Shown piece by piece: positions 7,162 through 14,913 of a DNA stretch of 31,914 nt. The DNA comes from a virus, in the IMG/VR virus record IMGVR_UViG_3300038441_000845, positions 1 through 31,914 of that record, one strand, 5' to 3'. Position numbers and translations under genes: made by a program. The notes beneath the pieces were generated by a model. It was not told the DNA's origin. It did no database searches and saw nothing but the letters and a program-made list of their open reading frames with translations. Each line of letters begins with the position of its first letter. Position 1 is the stretch's first letter.

Positions 7162-8076
7162 TTACATTGCCGCCAGTTGGGCGGTGAACGCTTGGTGCAG
7201 CCAGACAACCGCGTCAGGGCGCTGAGCAACCAGCGAGAAGTCACCCGCACCGTTGACGTCAACAATGTTGCACTGACGGCAGAAGTGCTCAACGTGTGCG
7301 GTGCTCAGCTTGCCGCCCGAGCCTTCCAAGTTCGGGGCCAGCCATTGGGCCAGCTCGGCAAAGGTGGTTGGCGTTGCTGCAGGCTGAGGCATCGGTGCAG
7401 GCATCGGCGCAACGTTAGGCGCCAGTACCGGGGCACCGGTCGGCATTGGTGCGATGGTTGGGGTTACCGGTGCTTGCACAATTGGTTGAGCCACAAACGC
7501 GTTCGGGTCGTTCGGCAGCGGCACGGCTTCCTGATGCGGCACGTTGACCGGGTTGCCGAGCACGCCACCGGCTGGCAGACCTGCAGGCGGGGCAGCGTGG
7601 CCAACTTGAGCGGCCATCAGGTTCTGCAGCTCTTTGGTGACGTTGGAGACGGTGAGGTCATCAACACCTTTGCGCTTGGCCCACACGCCGGCTGCGGTCT
7701 TCTTGTACGAGCCGTCATCGTTCTTGCCGCCCGAGTGGATACGGACGTCCCACGGGATGCCGTTCTTGTCCAGCTCGACACCGGCAGGGCCATTCGTGGC
7801 AGGGGTAGCCGATGCCACTGCTATAGGGGCAATCGTAGGGTTTGGGAATTCAGCGACCTGCGCAGGTGCTGCAGCAGCCGGTGATTGGTTGACCGTCGAA
7901 CTTGCAGCCTCTTGCTGTGCAGCGAGCGGCGTTTGTGCACCCAAGGCAGGCGTATTGCTGGCCGTTTGGGCGCTTGCGACGTTTGGGGAACTCTTAACGC
8001 CGTAAACGGCATCGACCACACGGGTGACGTCAACGTGATTGTCTTCTGCTGGGCTGAAACTGAGAGAAATTTGCAT
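7162..8076 (-). CDS. Unknown phage protein with IPWDVRIHSGGK motif and long Ala/Pro linkers
   Basis: ATG 8076 is chosen for AGGAAC about 8 bases upstream; an in-frame ATG at 8151 would include improbable N-terminal sequence. The 304-residue product has a short ordered N-terminus, about 75 residues of Ala/Pro/Thr/Gln linker, then a compact module GIPWDVRIHSGGK...KRKGVDDLTVSNV. I have seen this (L/I)PWD-RIH-K-RKGV module in many phage proteins of unknown role. A second Pro/Ala/Met linker follows, and then a C-terminal domain (TFAELAQWLAPNLEGSG to the end) resembling a small helical fold. As the first gene of the minus-strand replication operon it may be a DNA-binding or replication accessory factor, but this is context only. 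Function is not known to me. Confidence 0.72.
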   Translation of the reverse strand: MQISLSFSPAEDNHVDVTRVVDAVYGVKSSPNVASAQTASNTPALGAQTPLAAQQEAASSTVNQSPAAAAPAQVAEFPNPTIAPIAVASATPATNGPAGVELDKNGIPWDVRIHSGGKNDDGSYKKTAAGVWAKRKGVDDLTVSNVTKELQNLMAAQVGHAAPPAGLPAGGVLGNPVNVPHQEAVPLPNDPNAFVAQPIVQAPVTPTIAPMPTGAPVLAPNVAPMPAPMPQPAATPTTFAELAQWLAPNLEGSGGKLSTAHVEHFCRQCNIVDVNGAGDFSLVAQRPDAVVWLHQAFTAQLAAM

Positions 8077-8110
8077 TGCTGGTGTTCCTGTGGGGTTGTG
8101 ATGGGAGGTG

Positions 8111-8139
8111 AGATTAAGCATAATTAACGCCGGTTGCAA
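8111..8139 (-). promoter_or_regulatory. Promoter for the minus-strand replication operon
   Basis: On the minus strand TTGCAA (8139-8134) and TAATCT (8116-8111) are separated by 17 bases in the gap between the divergent genes at 8076 and 8167. The spacer contains GTTAATTATG. The transcript would begin near 8104, about 28 bases before the start codon. It lacks the TAG-N4-CTA dyad of the other promoters. Confidence 0.6.
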
Positions 8140-8166
8140 ATACTTTTTCACGGGGAAATTTAACGC

Positions 8167-9969
8167 ATGGCGAATTTACGGGGCTTCCAACAAGAAGCGA
8201 ACGACAAGACCCGTCACGCTCACAGTATCTTGCCAGCCGGCAGGCGCAACGTGATGGTAGTGATTCCCACGGGTGGCGGTAAAACAGTCTGTATGGGGGA
8301 CATGGCCCGCAACCACGACGGGTGGGGCGTGTCGATGGCGCACCGCAAAGAGCTGGTCGGGCAAATCTCAAAAGCCTTTGCACGTGAGGGGATTGTGCAC
8401 TCGGTGGCCGCGCCCAAGGCAACGGTGGCTGATATCCAGACTGAGCACTATGAGGAATTCGGCCGCAGCTTTATCAACCAGAACCGCGCAGATTGGACCA
8501 TCGCCAGCGTGGACACCGTGAAGTCCAAAAACTCTGATTGGGGTGATCGCTTCAAGCGCGCAACGCTCGGCGTAATTGATGAGGGGCACCACGCGCTCAA
8601 GAAAAACAAATGGGGTGAGGTGTTTAGCAACTTTTCACCTTTCGTTGCCGGCCTGCTGTACACCGCCACGCCGTGCCGTGCGGACGGTAAGGGCCTGGGG
8701 CGTGAGTTTGACGGGATCGTTGACCAGATGATTGAAGGTCCCGGCATGCGCTGGTGCATCGACAACGGCTATCTGACGGACTACGACTATCGCGGCTTCA
8801 AGGTTTCCGACCTCGACATGCGCAAGGTGAAGACCACCAGCACCGGGGAACTCAGCAAAGAGGAAGCGGCCGCGCTCATGCGTAGCTCCAAATTCTTTGT
8901 CGGTGAGGTTGTCGGAACCTACGTCAGTGAGGCTATGGGCAAGCTCGGTGTGTGCTTCGCGCAGAACATTGAGGAAGCGCAAAAGCTTACCGACAAGTTC
9001 AACGCCTCGGGCGTACCTGCAGCCCTGGTGACTGCCGACACGCCGAGCGCCGAGCGCCGCAACATCCTGCGCCGGTTCCGTGAGCGTCAGTTGCTGATGC
9101 TGGTAAACGTCGACCTGTTCGGTGAGGGGTTCGACCTGCCAGCCATTGAAATTGTGATCATGGCCAGGGCAACCGCGTCATTCTCGCTGTATGCACAGCA
9201 GTGGGGGCGTGTGCTGCGTCTGATGATTTCCCCAATCCTGGCTGCAGCTTGGGACACCTACACGCCGCTGCAACGCTTGATGCTTATCAGTCAGTCTGAG
9301 AAACCGCGCGGCATTGTGCATGACCACGTGGGCAACCTCATCAGGCACGGTGGACCACCAGACCAACACAAGCTGTGGACCCTGGCCAACCGCAGCCGCT
9401 CCAATGGTGCTGACGACGGTATCCCGCTGCGCACGTGTGACCGCAAGTTTGCTGATGACGGTGTGACGCGCAAGGTCTGCGGGCGAGCGTTCGAACGCAT
9501 CAAGCACACGTGCCCGCACTGCGGCAAACGACAAGACCCACCAGCCATTCGCGAAGGCTCGGGGCCTGAGTTCGTTGACGGGGACATTTACCTGTACAGC
9601 GATGAGGAACTTGCAAAGCTGCGGGGCGACATCAAGAAGTTGGACGGGCCGCAATTCATCGCCAAGGAGCACCAAGGCACGGGGATTGGCCGCAACATCG
9701 CGATTGCGCAGGCAGCCACACAACGTGAGCAGCGCAACGTTCGGCACGCAATGAACTGTTGGGCGGGCATGTACCCGCGTGAGGGCCAGGAAGAGCTAAC
9801 AATGCGGTTCTTCCACACCTTCAAGCTCGACGTTCTCACGGCAATGACGCTCAAGTCTCAGGACGCCAAAGAGCTGCGCGAACGCATCACCGCAAAAATG
9901 TTGATTGCGGGGTACGTTATTAATGATCTACCATTCCCGGACACCAACCAAGCGGAGCAAGCAGCATGA
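8167..9969 (+). CDS. SF2 (DEAD/DEAH-type) DNA helicase with zinc ribbon
   Basis: This 600-residue protein starts 9 bases after a GGGGAAA site. Helicase motifs in order: Walker A PTGGGKT (34-40), SMAHRKEL (motif Ia region), Walker B DEGHH (138-142), TATP (166-169, motif III), FGEGFDLP (318-325, motif V region), QQWGRVLR (344-351, motif VI arginine finger). Cys at 424, 438, 449 and 452 (last pair in CPHCGK) form a likely zinc ribbon in the C-terminal third. It would unwind or translocate on duplex DNA during replication or recombination. It heads a three-gene plus-strand operon; its stop overlaps the next start (ATGA, 9966-9969), and a VRR-NUC-type nuclease follows two genes later. The pairing of this helicase with that nuclease is common in phages. 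Confidence 0.93.
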   Translation: MANLRGFQQEANDKTRHAHSILPAGRRNVMVVIPTGGGKTVCMGDMARNHDGWGVSMAHRKELVGQISKAFAREGIVHSVAAPKATVADIQTEHYEEFGRSFINQNRADWTIASVDTVKSKNSDWGDRFKRATLGVIDEGHHALKKNKWGEVFSNFSPFVAGLLYTATPCRADGKGLGREFDGIVDQMIEGPGMRWCIDNGYLTDYDYRGFKVSDLDMRKVKTTSTGELSKEEAAALMRSSKFFVGEVVGTYVSEAMGKLGVCFAQNIEEAQKLTDKFNASGVPAALVTADTPSAERRNILRRFRERQLLMLVNVDLFGEGFDLPAIEIVIMARATASFSLYAQQWGRVLRLMISPILAAAWDTYTPLQRLMLISQSEKPRGIVHDHVGNLIRHGGPPDQHKLWTLANRSRSNGADDGIPLRTCDRKFADDGVTRKVCGRAFERIKHTCPHCGKRQDPPAIREGSGPEFVDGDIYLYSDEELAKLRGDIKKLDGPQFIAKEHQGTGIGRNIAIAQAATQREQRNVRHAMNCWAGMYPREGQEELTMRFFHTFKLDVLTAMTLKSQDAKELRERITAKMLIAGYVINDLPFPDTNQAEQAA

Positions 9970-10964
9970 CAACGCAATCAATCTTTAAAGGTTTTGGTTC
10001 AAACTGGAAATGGGCCAGCCGTACCGCTGGTGGCATAGCTCGACTGCATACAATCCTCCCAACTATAACGACTGACGGGGTGTTGGCCTACAACCGCAAC
10101 AGGTCGAATTGCGTTCGCTGCGAAGCGTTTGACCATCGGGAAGTACCTCAAGATGCAGCGTGTGTTATTTGGGAACGCACCGATTTCGCCAACGGGCCAG
10201 ACTATGCAACTGACGCGTTCGGCCTGGCCTTGTATGAAGACGAAGCAGATACACCTGTTGTGGTTGATGCAGTGCGCGCCCGCCGTGGCGATTGCGCTGA
10301 GGATGGTTGCGAAAACGAGCGGGGTGTATTTGGTCAGTATTGCCAGTTCGCCCCGTCAATGCCTGTTGCACCACCTCCCCCACCAGCACCAACGCAAACC
10401 CGACTCACAACCGATGAGGCTGAGAACGGGATGCTTTGGGCGTTCGCTCGGTCTTATGAGGATCGTGTGCACGTTGACTCGCTCGGCGGTGTTTACTTCG
10501 ACATCGAGGCGCAGGGTGTTGGCGCGGGTCGCTTCGCGATGGATGTTCATGTTGACGGCGTGATCAGCCCAATCACCAGAACCCGCAGCACCCCACACCC
10601 GGCACCTGCAATGCCTGTGGGTTACGCCGAGCCTATAGCTGACCGCAACCCACAGGCATTGCCCGTTGAAGAGCACACCGCGTTACTGCAGGCCGAAGTG
10701 ATCAAGCACGCCAATTGGGGCCACAACCCCGAGGGTTACAGCGAGTACGACAAGGGTATTGCCAACGGTCTTGAACTGGCCATTGCGCTGATTAACAAGC
10801 GCTCACCAAACTTTGCGCACACCCCAATGCAACACGAGCCTGCGCCGGCAGTGCTCAAAGCCAAAGCGCACGCCAAGCACCTGATGCGGCAGGCTAACGT
10901 TGATGGGTCTGAGCAACTCACCGCTGTGCAATACATGGCGATCTTTGGCGAGCTGCCAGAATGA
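9966..10964 (+). CDS. Hypothetical protein with Cys-rich N-terminus (332 aa)
   Basis: I do not recognise this family. Residues 1-130 are Cys- and acid-rich (RSNCVRCEAF, DCAEDGCENERG, GQYC), possibly a metal-binding domain. A Pro linker (PVAPPPPPAPTQ) follows, then a Glu/Asp-rich middle, and a C-terminal half (about 225-332) that looks helical with EHTALLQAEVIKHANWG and GIANGLELAIALIN. It is wedged between the SF2 helicase and the VRR-NUC gene with 4-base overlaps on both sides, so it is translated with them and may belong to the same complex. The coding sequence contains a perfect 16-bp inverted repeat (10608-10662) that encodes the segment PAMPVGYAEPIADRNPQALP. Codon usage looks like that of its neighbours. 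Confidence 0.65.
   Translation: MTTQSIFKGFGSNWKWASRTAGGIARLHTILPTITTDGVLAYNRNRSNCVRCEAFDHREVPQDAACVIWERTDFANGPDYATDAFGLALYEDEADTPVVVDAVRARRGDCAEDGCENERGVFGQYCQFAPSMPVAPPPPPAPTQTRLTTDEAENGMLWAFARSYEDRVHVDSLGGVYFDIEAQGVGAGRFAMDVHVDGVISPITRTRSTPHPAPAMPVGYAEPIADRNPQALPVEEHTALLQAEVIKHANWGHNPEGYSEYDKGIANGLELAIALINKRSPNFAHTPMQHEPAPAVLKAKAHAKHLMRQANVDGSEQLTAVQYMAIFGELPE
10608..10662. repeat. Perfect 16-bp inverted repeat inside a coding region
   Basis: GCAATGCCTGTGGGTT (10608-10623) is the exact reverse complement of 10647-10662, with a 23-base loop. There is no T tract, so it is not a standard terminator. Confidence 0.95.
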
Positions 10965-11440
10965 TCTTGCGCACCTGGGCGGCACGGCACGGGGTGACGA
11001 TGAGCGCGGTGCTTGAGCTTGAGGAGTTGATGGGCGTGGACAACGCGCCCGCCATCGTCGTTGAGGGTGAGCCAGGCAGTGAGGGGCGGCAAACCTCACT
11101 GCTGCGCCTTCGGGCTGAGGAACTGGGGGTTCGCCTGTACCGCAACAACGTTGGGGCACTGCAGGATAAAACCGGCCGATTGGTTCGCTATGGCCTGGCC
11201 AACGAGTCAAAGAAGCAAAACGAACTCACCAAGTCTGCAGACCTCATCGGCTGGCAGCCCCTGGTTATTCAACCCTGGATGGTTGGCTACAAGGTCGCGC
11301 AGTTCCTGAGCGTTGAAATGAAACACGAGGGGTGGACGCCAACCGGCGATGAGCACTATGAGGCGCAGCAGGCTTGGGCTGACTTGGTGACGGCTGACGG
11401 TGGGCGGGCGATATTTGCCACCGGTCCCGGTAGTCTGTAA
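10961..11440 (+). CDS. VRR-NUC-type PD-(D/E)XK nuclease
   Basis: This 159-residue protein carries the VRR-NUC layout. An Arg/Tyr/Asn segment (GVRLYRNNVG) comes first, then the acidic motif KSADLIGW (D in SADLIG), the core LSVEMK (E and K of the ExK), and the late motif AQQAWADLVTADGGRA (conserved Gln and Trp, Gly-Gly). These enzymes cut branched or nicked DNA, and phage members often act in recombination or replication repair. Length is normal for a stand-alone phage VRR-NUC protein. It starts with a 4-base overlap (10961-10964) with the preceding gene and ends the helicase operon. The predicted promoter for the next gene lies in its last 30 bases. Confidence 0.82.
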   Translation: MILRTWAARHGVTMSAVLELEELMGVDNAPAIVVEGEPGSEGRQTSLLRLRAEELGVRLYRNNVGALQDKTGRLVRYGLANESKKQNELTKSADLIGWQPLVIQPWMVGYKVAQFLSVEMKHEGWTPTGDEHYEAQQAWADLVTADGGRAIFATGPGSL

Positions 11441-11443
11441 AGT
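11415..11443 (+). promoter_or_regulatory. Sigma70-like promoter for the double-HTH regulator
   Basis: TTGCCA (11415-11420), a 17-base spacer, then TAAAGT (11438-11443). The transcript would start near 11450, giving a short leader with an AGGAGG ribosome site before ATG 11474. The -10 is identical to that at 18810-18815. The TAG-N4-CTA dyad is absent. Confidence 0.65.
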
Positions 11444-11473
11444 GTGCGTTACTTACGCTTAGGAGGTTGCGCG

Positions 11474-11989
11474 ATGCAACGCGACACAAAACAGGAACTG
11501 CTTGTTAAAGGGCACGCGCTAGCCGTGAAATACGGGCTCGGTCATTTGACCAGCAGCACAATGAAAGAAGAAACCGGGTTCTATCGGTTCGCCGTGACCA
11601 ACCACTTTGGTACCGTGGGGGCCTTTCGTGATCAGGTGAAAGCCTACGGTATCAAGAAAGGTTCGTGGGGTGCTGACGTTGTTGTGCGTTGTCCACGCCT
11701 CACGCCTGCTGAGCGCAAGGCTGAGATACTTGAAGAGGCTTATGCGCAGGCAGCGGCTGACGGTCTGGCCGCTGTGACGCGTATCAGCGTGGCTGAGAAG
11801 CTGGGGGTCAGTGACGGGTTGATCAGTCGCTACTTTGGTACGGTTCTCGGTCTGCGTGACGCGGTGCTGGCGCAAGCTGTGGTTAACGGCAACGCTGACA
11901 TCGTGGCCGATGCGCTTGAGCTGCAGATGAATACGCACCACGTTCCGCCCGACATAGTGACCCAAGCCCGCGAAATCCTAGCCGCCTAA
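11474..11989 (+). CDS. Regulator with two tandem TetR-type HTH domains
   Basis: ATG 11474 is selected because TAGGAGG lies 7 bases upstream. The 171-residue product contains two copies of a TetR N-terminal DNA-binding module about 75 residues apart. The first (about 6-60) ends HFGTVGAFRDQV. The second (about 82-139) has TRISVAEKLGVSDGLISRYFG and ends YFGTVLGLRDAV. FGTV-x3-RD-x-V is shared, showing internal duplication. The second copy has the better HTH; in the first the recognition helix is altered (KEETGFYRFAVTNHFG). No ligand-binding domain follows, only about 30 helical residues. One chain may therefore act as a pseudo-dimer. It has its own promoter and terminator and precedes the dyad-bearing promoters, which are its most natural candidate targets (inference). 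Confidence 0.78.
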   Translation: MQRDTKQELLVKGHALAVKYGLGHLTSSTMKEETGFYRFAVTNHFGTVGAFRDQVKAYGIKKGSWGADVVVRCPRLTPAERKAEILEEAYAQAAADGLAAVTRISVAEKLGVSDGLISRYFGTVLGLRDAVLAQAVVNGNADIVADALELQMNTHHVPPDIVTQAREILAA

Positions 11990-12002
11990 CAAGCGGCTTT
12001 TT
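11980..12002 (+). terminator. Intrinsic terminator after the double-HTH regulator
   Basis: AGCCGC (11980-11985) pairs with GCGGCT (11993-11998) around CTAACAA and is followed by a T tract. The gene's stop codon is inside the loop. The next promoter begins 9 bases later. Confidence 0.85.
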
Positions 12003-12010
12003 AATACCCG

Positions 12011-12039
12011 TTGACAGACCATAATTAGTGTTCTATCGT
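12011..12039 (+). promoter_or_regulatory. Sigma70-like promoter with operator-like dyad
   Basis: TTGACA (12011-12016), 17 bases, TATCGT (12034-12039). The spacer ends ATAATTAGTGTTC, giving TAG-TGTT-CTA across the -10 edge, and TTCGCC follows the -10. This matches the family at 1818 (minus), 14914, 15544 and 19040. Confidence 0.8.
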
Positions 12040-12071
12040 TCGCCGTACTTAACGCACAAGGAGCAATGACA

Positions 12072-13028
12072 ATGCACATCAACACACCGCTCATGATTAC
12101 AGGCGACGGCACCCGCTGGTCAACTTGTGCCAAGTGCCGCAAGGTATTTGGTCTGTCTGACGGCATGCTTGAGGGTTCGCACATTTGCTGTGGTGGTTGC
12201 GGTCAAAACCTGTTGCTCAAGAAAATGAGCAATGTCGAGTGGGAAGCTTTGAGCGAGCAGTTCCCGCAGCCGGCAAGTCCGGTGATGACGACCTATGTTC
12301 GCGGCTCTCACAACATTGAAACCGGTGAAGTGATTGAACCCCTGCACAAGCGCGTTGGTTTGCTGGATGCTGCAACCGGCGTGATGCACAGCGAACGCGA
12401 CTCTGCAGAAGCTGACGCCGCGCAAGAGCTGTTTGTTGAGTGTGGCGTAAAGGTCAGCGTACTTGAGAACTTGTGCGCCGAACCAGTCTCGTTGGTTACA
12501 ACCCTGCAATGGTGGCCAAAGGGTGGTTTTAAAACTATTGGCGCCGAGTTCGGCAAGCAGTTGCGCCCGAGCCAAATGCCAATGTGGGATTTGGCGCCTG
12601 TGGGTGGCGGCAAGACTGTTGTAATTGAGCGCGCACTTGGCGCGGTTGCAGCCCTGTACGATGTGCCTTTTGATCGTTTATTGGGTCATAAGGCCGCGCT
12701 CAACGCCAAGTACGGCCGTTTCAATAACGACCTTGCAGAATATTGGGATCGTATTGCAACTGCACAAGTTGACTCATTACGTGATGAAATTGAGAACGGC
12801 GCTAAACGTTACAACGCTGCGCGTGAGAAAGCTGTTCTCGGCTGTGTTGCTCAAGCGGCTTTCAAGTTGGGCGATAACGAGCGACGCTATTTAATGCGCA
12901 ACGAGCGAAACCGTGCTAACAGCAAAGTTAAAAGAATCTTGGCTAAAGAGTTGCGGGCGTGCGGTTTGTCTTACAGCCAACTTGAAATCATTGTATCTAA
13001 CGTAGTTGAGAGCGTGCGCAATGTTTGA
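12072..13028 (+). CDS. Hypothetical protein with N-terminal zinc ribbon (318 aa)
   Basis: The start is the second ATG of ATGACAATG: AAGGAG (12058-12063) is 8 bases from ATG 12072 but only 2 from ATG 12066. Near residues 18-50 the protein has CAKC and CCGGCG, a likely zinc ribbon. The middle contains an APVGGGKT segment that looks like a Walker A loop, but no Walker B or other ATPase motif follows, so I do not call it an ATPase. The C-terminal third is basic and helical (RNERNRANSKVKRILAKEL). No family is recognised. It is the first gene of a six-gene operon ending at the terminator at 14872 and has a strong promoter of the shared type. Highly expressed early protein is a plausible reading; the function is unknown. 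Confidence 0.68.
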   Translation: MHINTPLMITGDGTRWSTCAKCRKVFGLSDGMLEGSHICCGGCGQNLLLKKMSNVEWEALSEQFPQPASPVMTTYVRGSHNIETGEVIEPLHKRVGLLDAATGVMHSERDSAEADAAQELFVECGVKVSVLENLCAEPVSLVTTLQWWPKGGFKTIGAEFGKQLRPSQMPMWDLAPVGGGKTVVIERALGAVAALYDVPFDRLLGHKAALNAKYGRFNNDLAEYWDRIATAQVDSLRDEIENGAKRYNAAREKAVLGCVAQAAFKLGDNERRYLMRNERNRANSKVKRILAKELRACGLSYSQLEIIVSNVVESVRNV

Positions 13029-13314
13029 ACTCATGATGACTTATTGCTTGGTGGGCCAGCCTTGCGCAGTTGAGAGCGTGGCCAACTTCCCGCAGTACGA
13101 CGTAGGCCGCAGCATCTGTGAGCTTGCCAAGCCTGGTGTTGAGCTGGGTGTTCGTGAGCGTGCACCGCGCGGAACCCGCATCACCTTCGAATGCAAACAG
13201 CCGGTGCGTGAGGTGGAGTACGAATATCAAACCCCCAGCCGTGAGCGGTCACCTGATCTTTTAGAGCAAGTGTTGCCACGGGTGATGCAGGAAGCTGGGC
13301 GGTACTTGCGATGA
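13021..13314 (+). CDS. Hypothetical protein (97 aa)
   Basis: ATG 13021 lies inside the end of the preceding gene (8-base overlap) and has an AGAG-type site upstream; an ATG 15 bases earlier (13006) is possible. The 97-residue product begins MFELMMTYCLVGQPCAVESV, continues with VGRSICELAKPGVELGVRER, and has a short Glu/Tyr-rich strand region (VREVEYEYQ) before a helical end. It might be a small mixed alpha/beta protein. No family is recognised. It ends with a 4-base ATGA overlap with the next gene, so its translation is coupled. Confidence 0.62.
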   Translation: MFELMMTYCLVGQPCAVESVANFPQYDVGRSICELAKPGVELGVRERAPRGTRITFECKQPVREVEYEYQTPSRERSPDLLEQVLPRVMQEAGRYLR

Positions 13315-13553
13315 GTACGGTGAGCCACGTGAACTACGCGCGGCATGACGCACTACGGGCACTTCGGTTGCACCACTATCAGGCAATGCTGCGGTTGCGC
13401 TCTTATGCCGATGACGCGGACATGCGAAAGAGCGATTCGCAGCACTACAACAAGCGCGCCAACGTGCACTTGGGGTTTGTTCAAACCCTCAACGAGTTCT
13501 TTCCGATTGACGATACAGCAGAGCGAGACAACGACAATGAGCAAGCAATGTAA
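13311..13553 (+). CDS. Hypothetical protein, His/Arg/Asp-rich (80 aa)
   Basis: It starts at ATG 13311 sharing ATGA with the previous stop. The 80-residue product is mainly helical and rich in His, Arg, Tyr and Asp (NYARHDALRALRLHHYQAML, then SDSQHYNKRANVHLGFVQTL). No Cys, signal peptide or membrane segment is seen. No family is recognised. The following gene begins 17 bases before its end in another frame. It is a coupled member of the 12072-14882 operon. Confidence 0.62.
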   Translation: MSTVSHVNYARHDALRALRLHHYQAMLRLRSYADDADMRKSDSQHYNKRANVHLGFVQTLNEFFPIDDTAERDNDNEQAM

Positions 13554-13830
13554 CTGTAACAGTGTTTTCCTCGACAAAGTTAAAGAGCACATCAAGGCAA
13601 AGGCGCCCAATGGCTCTGAGCGCCTTGATATTTCAATGCCGCAAGTGCGGTTTGCTTTTACGGACAAAGGTTTGAAAGACTTGGTTGTTATGGACGTAAA
13701 GGGTGAATACTTCACGCCAAAGAAAGCAGGCGGTTTCAAGCGCGTTAAAGTTGACACTTTCATTTCTGCAAACTATTGCCCGTTCTGCGGCGTATCGCTT
13801 AAGGATGCTGACAATGCAACCAACCTTTAA
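13537..13830 (+). CDS. Small Cys-rich, probable zinc-binding protein (97 aa)
   Basis: ATG 13537 (GACAATG context) is chosen because upstream in-frame starts would give an implausible Cys/Thr/Ser-rich leader that is only the shadow of the previous gene. The product starts MSKQCNCNSVFLDKVKEHI and ends near NYCPFCGVSLKDA. The N-terminal CNC and C-terminal CPFCG could together bind one zinc. The middle (DISMPQVRFAFTDKGLKDLV) has beta character. I have seen similar small phage proteins with a C-terminal CPFCG knuckle, without known function. It overlaps both neighbours, so it is part of the same operon. Confidence 0.66.
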   Translation: MSKQCNCNSVFLDKVKEHIKAKAPNGSERLDISMPQVRFAFTDKGLKDLVVMDVKGEYFTPKKAGGFKRVKVDTFISANYCPFCGVSLKDADNATNL

Positions 13831-14653
13831 ATCCATGCGCCGTGACGGTGCTATCAAACGCGGTGAAGCCAACGCGGTGCGCCTTGAGGACATCCACGAG
13901 GAACCCGGCTTTAACGAGCTGGCGCGTGACTATGATGCTGACGACGAACAGGCCATTGCCGAGCTTGCCGCGTTCATCAAAGCGGGTGGCATCTACCCGG
14001 CGCTTGAAGTGCGCCCGCGTGCTGAGGGTGGTGTCTGGCTGGTTGACGGTCACTTGCGTTCTCGGGCGCTGCGGCTGCTTGATGCTGCTGGCGACCTGCC
14101 GCGCACGCCGAACAAAGAAGACCCGAAAGTGCTTGAGGCTTGGGTGAATGTTACGCCGTTCGTTGGCAATGACGCTGAGCGCATCTTGCGGCTAGATACC
14201 AGCTCGCAACGCAAAGACCCTGGTGACCTGGCGCGCGGCCGCATCTACTCGGCTCTGCTGGCGCACAACTGGACACCTCAACAGATAGCCACGCGCACAG
14301 GCAAGCCGCTTGCAACCATTCAACGCATCCTGACCCTGGCCAGCGGCAACACTGACGTGCACGAAATGGTCAAGGCTGGTGAGGTCAAACCAACCATCGC
14401 AGCGCAGGCGGTGAAGACTCACGGCGACAAGGCCGGGGCGGTGCTCGGTGCCGCTCTTGTTGAGGCCAAGGCGATTGGCAAGACCCGCGTGACCAACGCC
14501 GTGCTCAAACCCAAGCGCATCCCTGAGAGCCTGGTAGAGCGGTTGATTGCAAGCCTGCGCGTGTGCAGTGATACGCACGAGCCTTTGCAAGAAGCGTTGG
14601 ACGCGGCACGTGCGCTACTCAAAGAGATTGAAGAGGTGCGCGGCAATGGCTGA
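13814..14653 (+). CDS. ParB-like nuclease/partition-fold protein with HTH domain
   Basis: ATG 13814 has AAGGA 7 bases upstream and lies inside the end of the previous gene. The 279-residue product contains a ParB N-terminal fold: NAVRLEDIHEEPGFNELARD, an ELAAFIKAGGIYPALEVRP strand, then VWLVDGHLRSRAL, the DGH-x-R-x3-L signature of the ParB/sulfiredoxin superfamily. An HTH follows (WTPQQIATRTGKPLATIQRI), as in KorB/ParB proteins, and then helical C-terminal sequence. In ParB, this fold binds and hydrolyses CTP or acts as a nuclease; in phages it is also found in transcription regulators. No ParA-type ATPase gene is visible, so partition is not supported. A regulatory or DNA-modifying role is more likely here. 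Confidence 0.78.
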   Translation: MQPTFKSMRRDGAIKRGEANAVRLEDIHEEPGFNELARDYDADDEQAIAELAAFIKAGGIYPALEVRPRAEGGVWLVDGHLRSRALRLLDAAGDLPRTPNKEDPKVLEAWVNVTPFVGNDAERILRLDTSSQRKDPGDLARGRIYSALLAHNWTPQQIATRTGKPLATIQRILTLASGNTDVHEMVKAGEVKPTIAAQAVKTHGDKAGAVLGAALVEAKAIGKTRVTNAVLKPKRIPESLVERLIASLRVCSDTHEPLQEALDAARALLKEIEEVRGNG

Positions 14654-14882
14654 GCGCTTCCAGGGCAAGGTGTGCAAGAAGCACCCCGAGCTGCAGGGTG
14701 AGCGCTTTCGCCGCAACCACGCGTGCCCTGAGTGCCAGAACGGGTACACCAAGGAACGCAACCAGCTCATACGCGACAAGGCCAAGAAGTTTGACACCCT
14801 GGCCGCTGCGGTGCGCGACTACCTTGACGACCCTTCAAGCCTGCGAGCCATAGCGCTGCGTCAGATGGTTGAGCCCTCCTAG
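14646..14882 (+). CDS. Small zinc-finger-like protein (78 aa)
   Basis: ATG 14646 overlaps the end of the ParB-like gene by 8 bases. The 78-residue protein begins MAERFQGKVCKKHPELQGER and continues RRNHACPECQNGYTKERNQL, giving a C-x2-H...C-x2-C arrangement typical of a small treble-clef or zinc-ribbon finger. A basic helix follows (ERNQLIRDKAKKFDTLA). It may bind nucleic acid. It is the last gene of the operon starting at 12072, and its stop lies in the loop of the terminator at 14872. No exact family is recognised. Confidence 0.68.
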   Translation: MAERFQGKVCKKHPELQGERFRRNHACPECQNGYTKERNQLIRDKAKKFDTLAAAVRDYLDDPSSLRAIALRQMVEPS

Positions 14883-14894
14883 TGAGGGCTTTTT
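14872..14894 (+). terminator. Intrinsic terminator after the 12072-14882 operon
   Basis: AGCCCTC (14872-14878) pairs with GAGGGCT (14884-14890) around CTAGT, followed by TTTT. The TAG stop of the last gene lies in the loop. The next promoter starts 19 bases after. Confidence 0.88.
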
Positions 14895-14913
14895 ACTATC
14901 CGATGAATGGGCC

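Noticed and set aside
7177-7884. Plus-strand frame of 235 codons opposite the IPWDVRIH protein
   Set aside because: Cys/Arg-rich shadow of an Ala/Pro-rich gene; no start signals.
8134-8162. Plus-strand promoter for the SF2 helicase using the palindromic TTGCAA as -35
   Set aside because: The implied -10 (AATTTA) would put the transcript start at or after the start codon and remove the ribosome site.
12590-12620. APVGGGKT segment in the 12072 protein, matching a Walker A pattern
   Set aside because: No Walker B, no sensor motif and no ATPase fold around it; the match is probably coincidental.
13814-14653. Partition system reading of the ParB-like gene with the repeat array at 21813 as centromere
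   Set aside because: No ParA-type ATPase gene in the window, and the array is far from the ParB-like gene and next to the primase-helicase gene.
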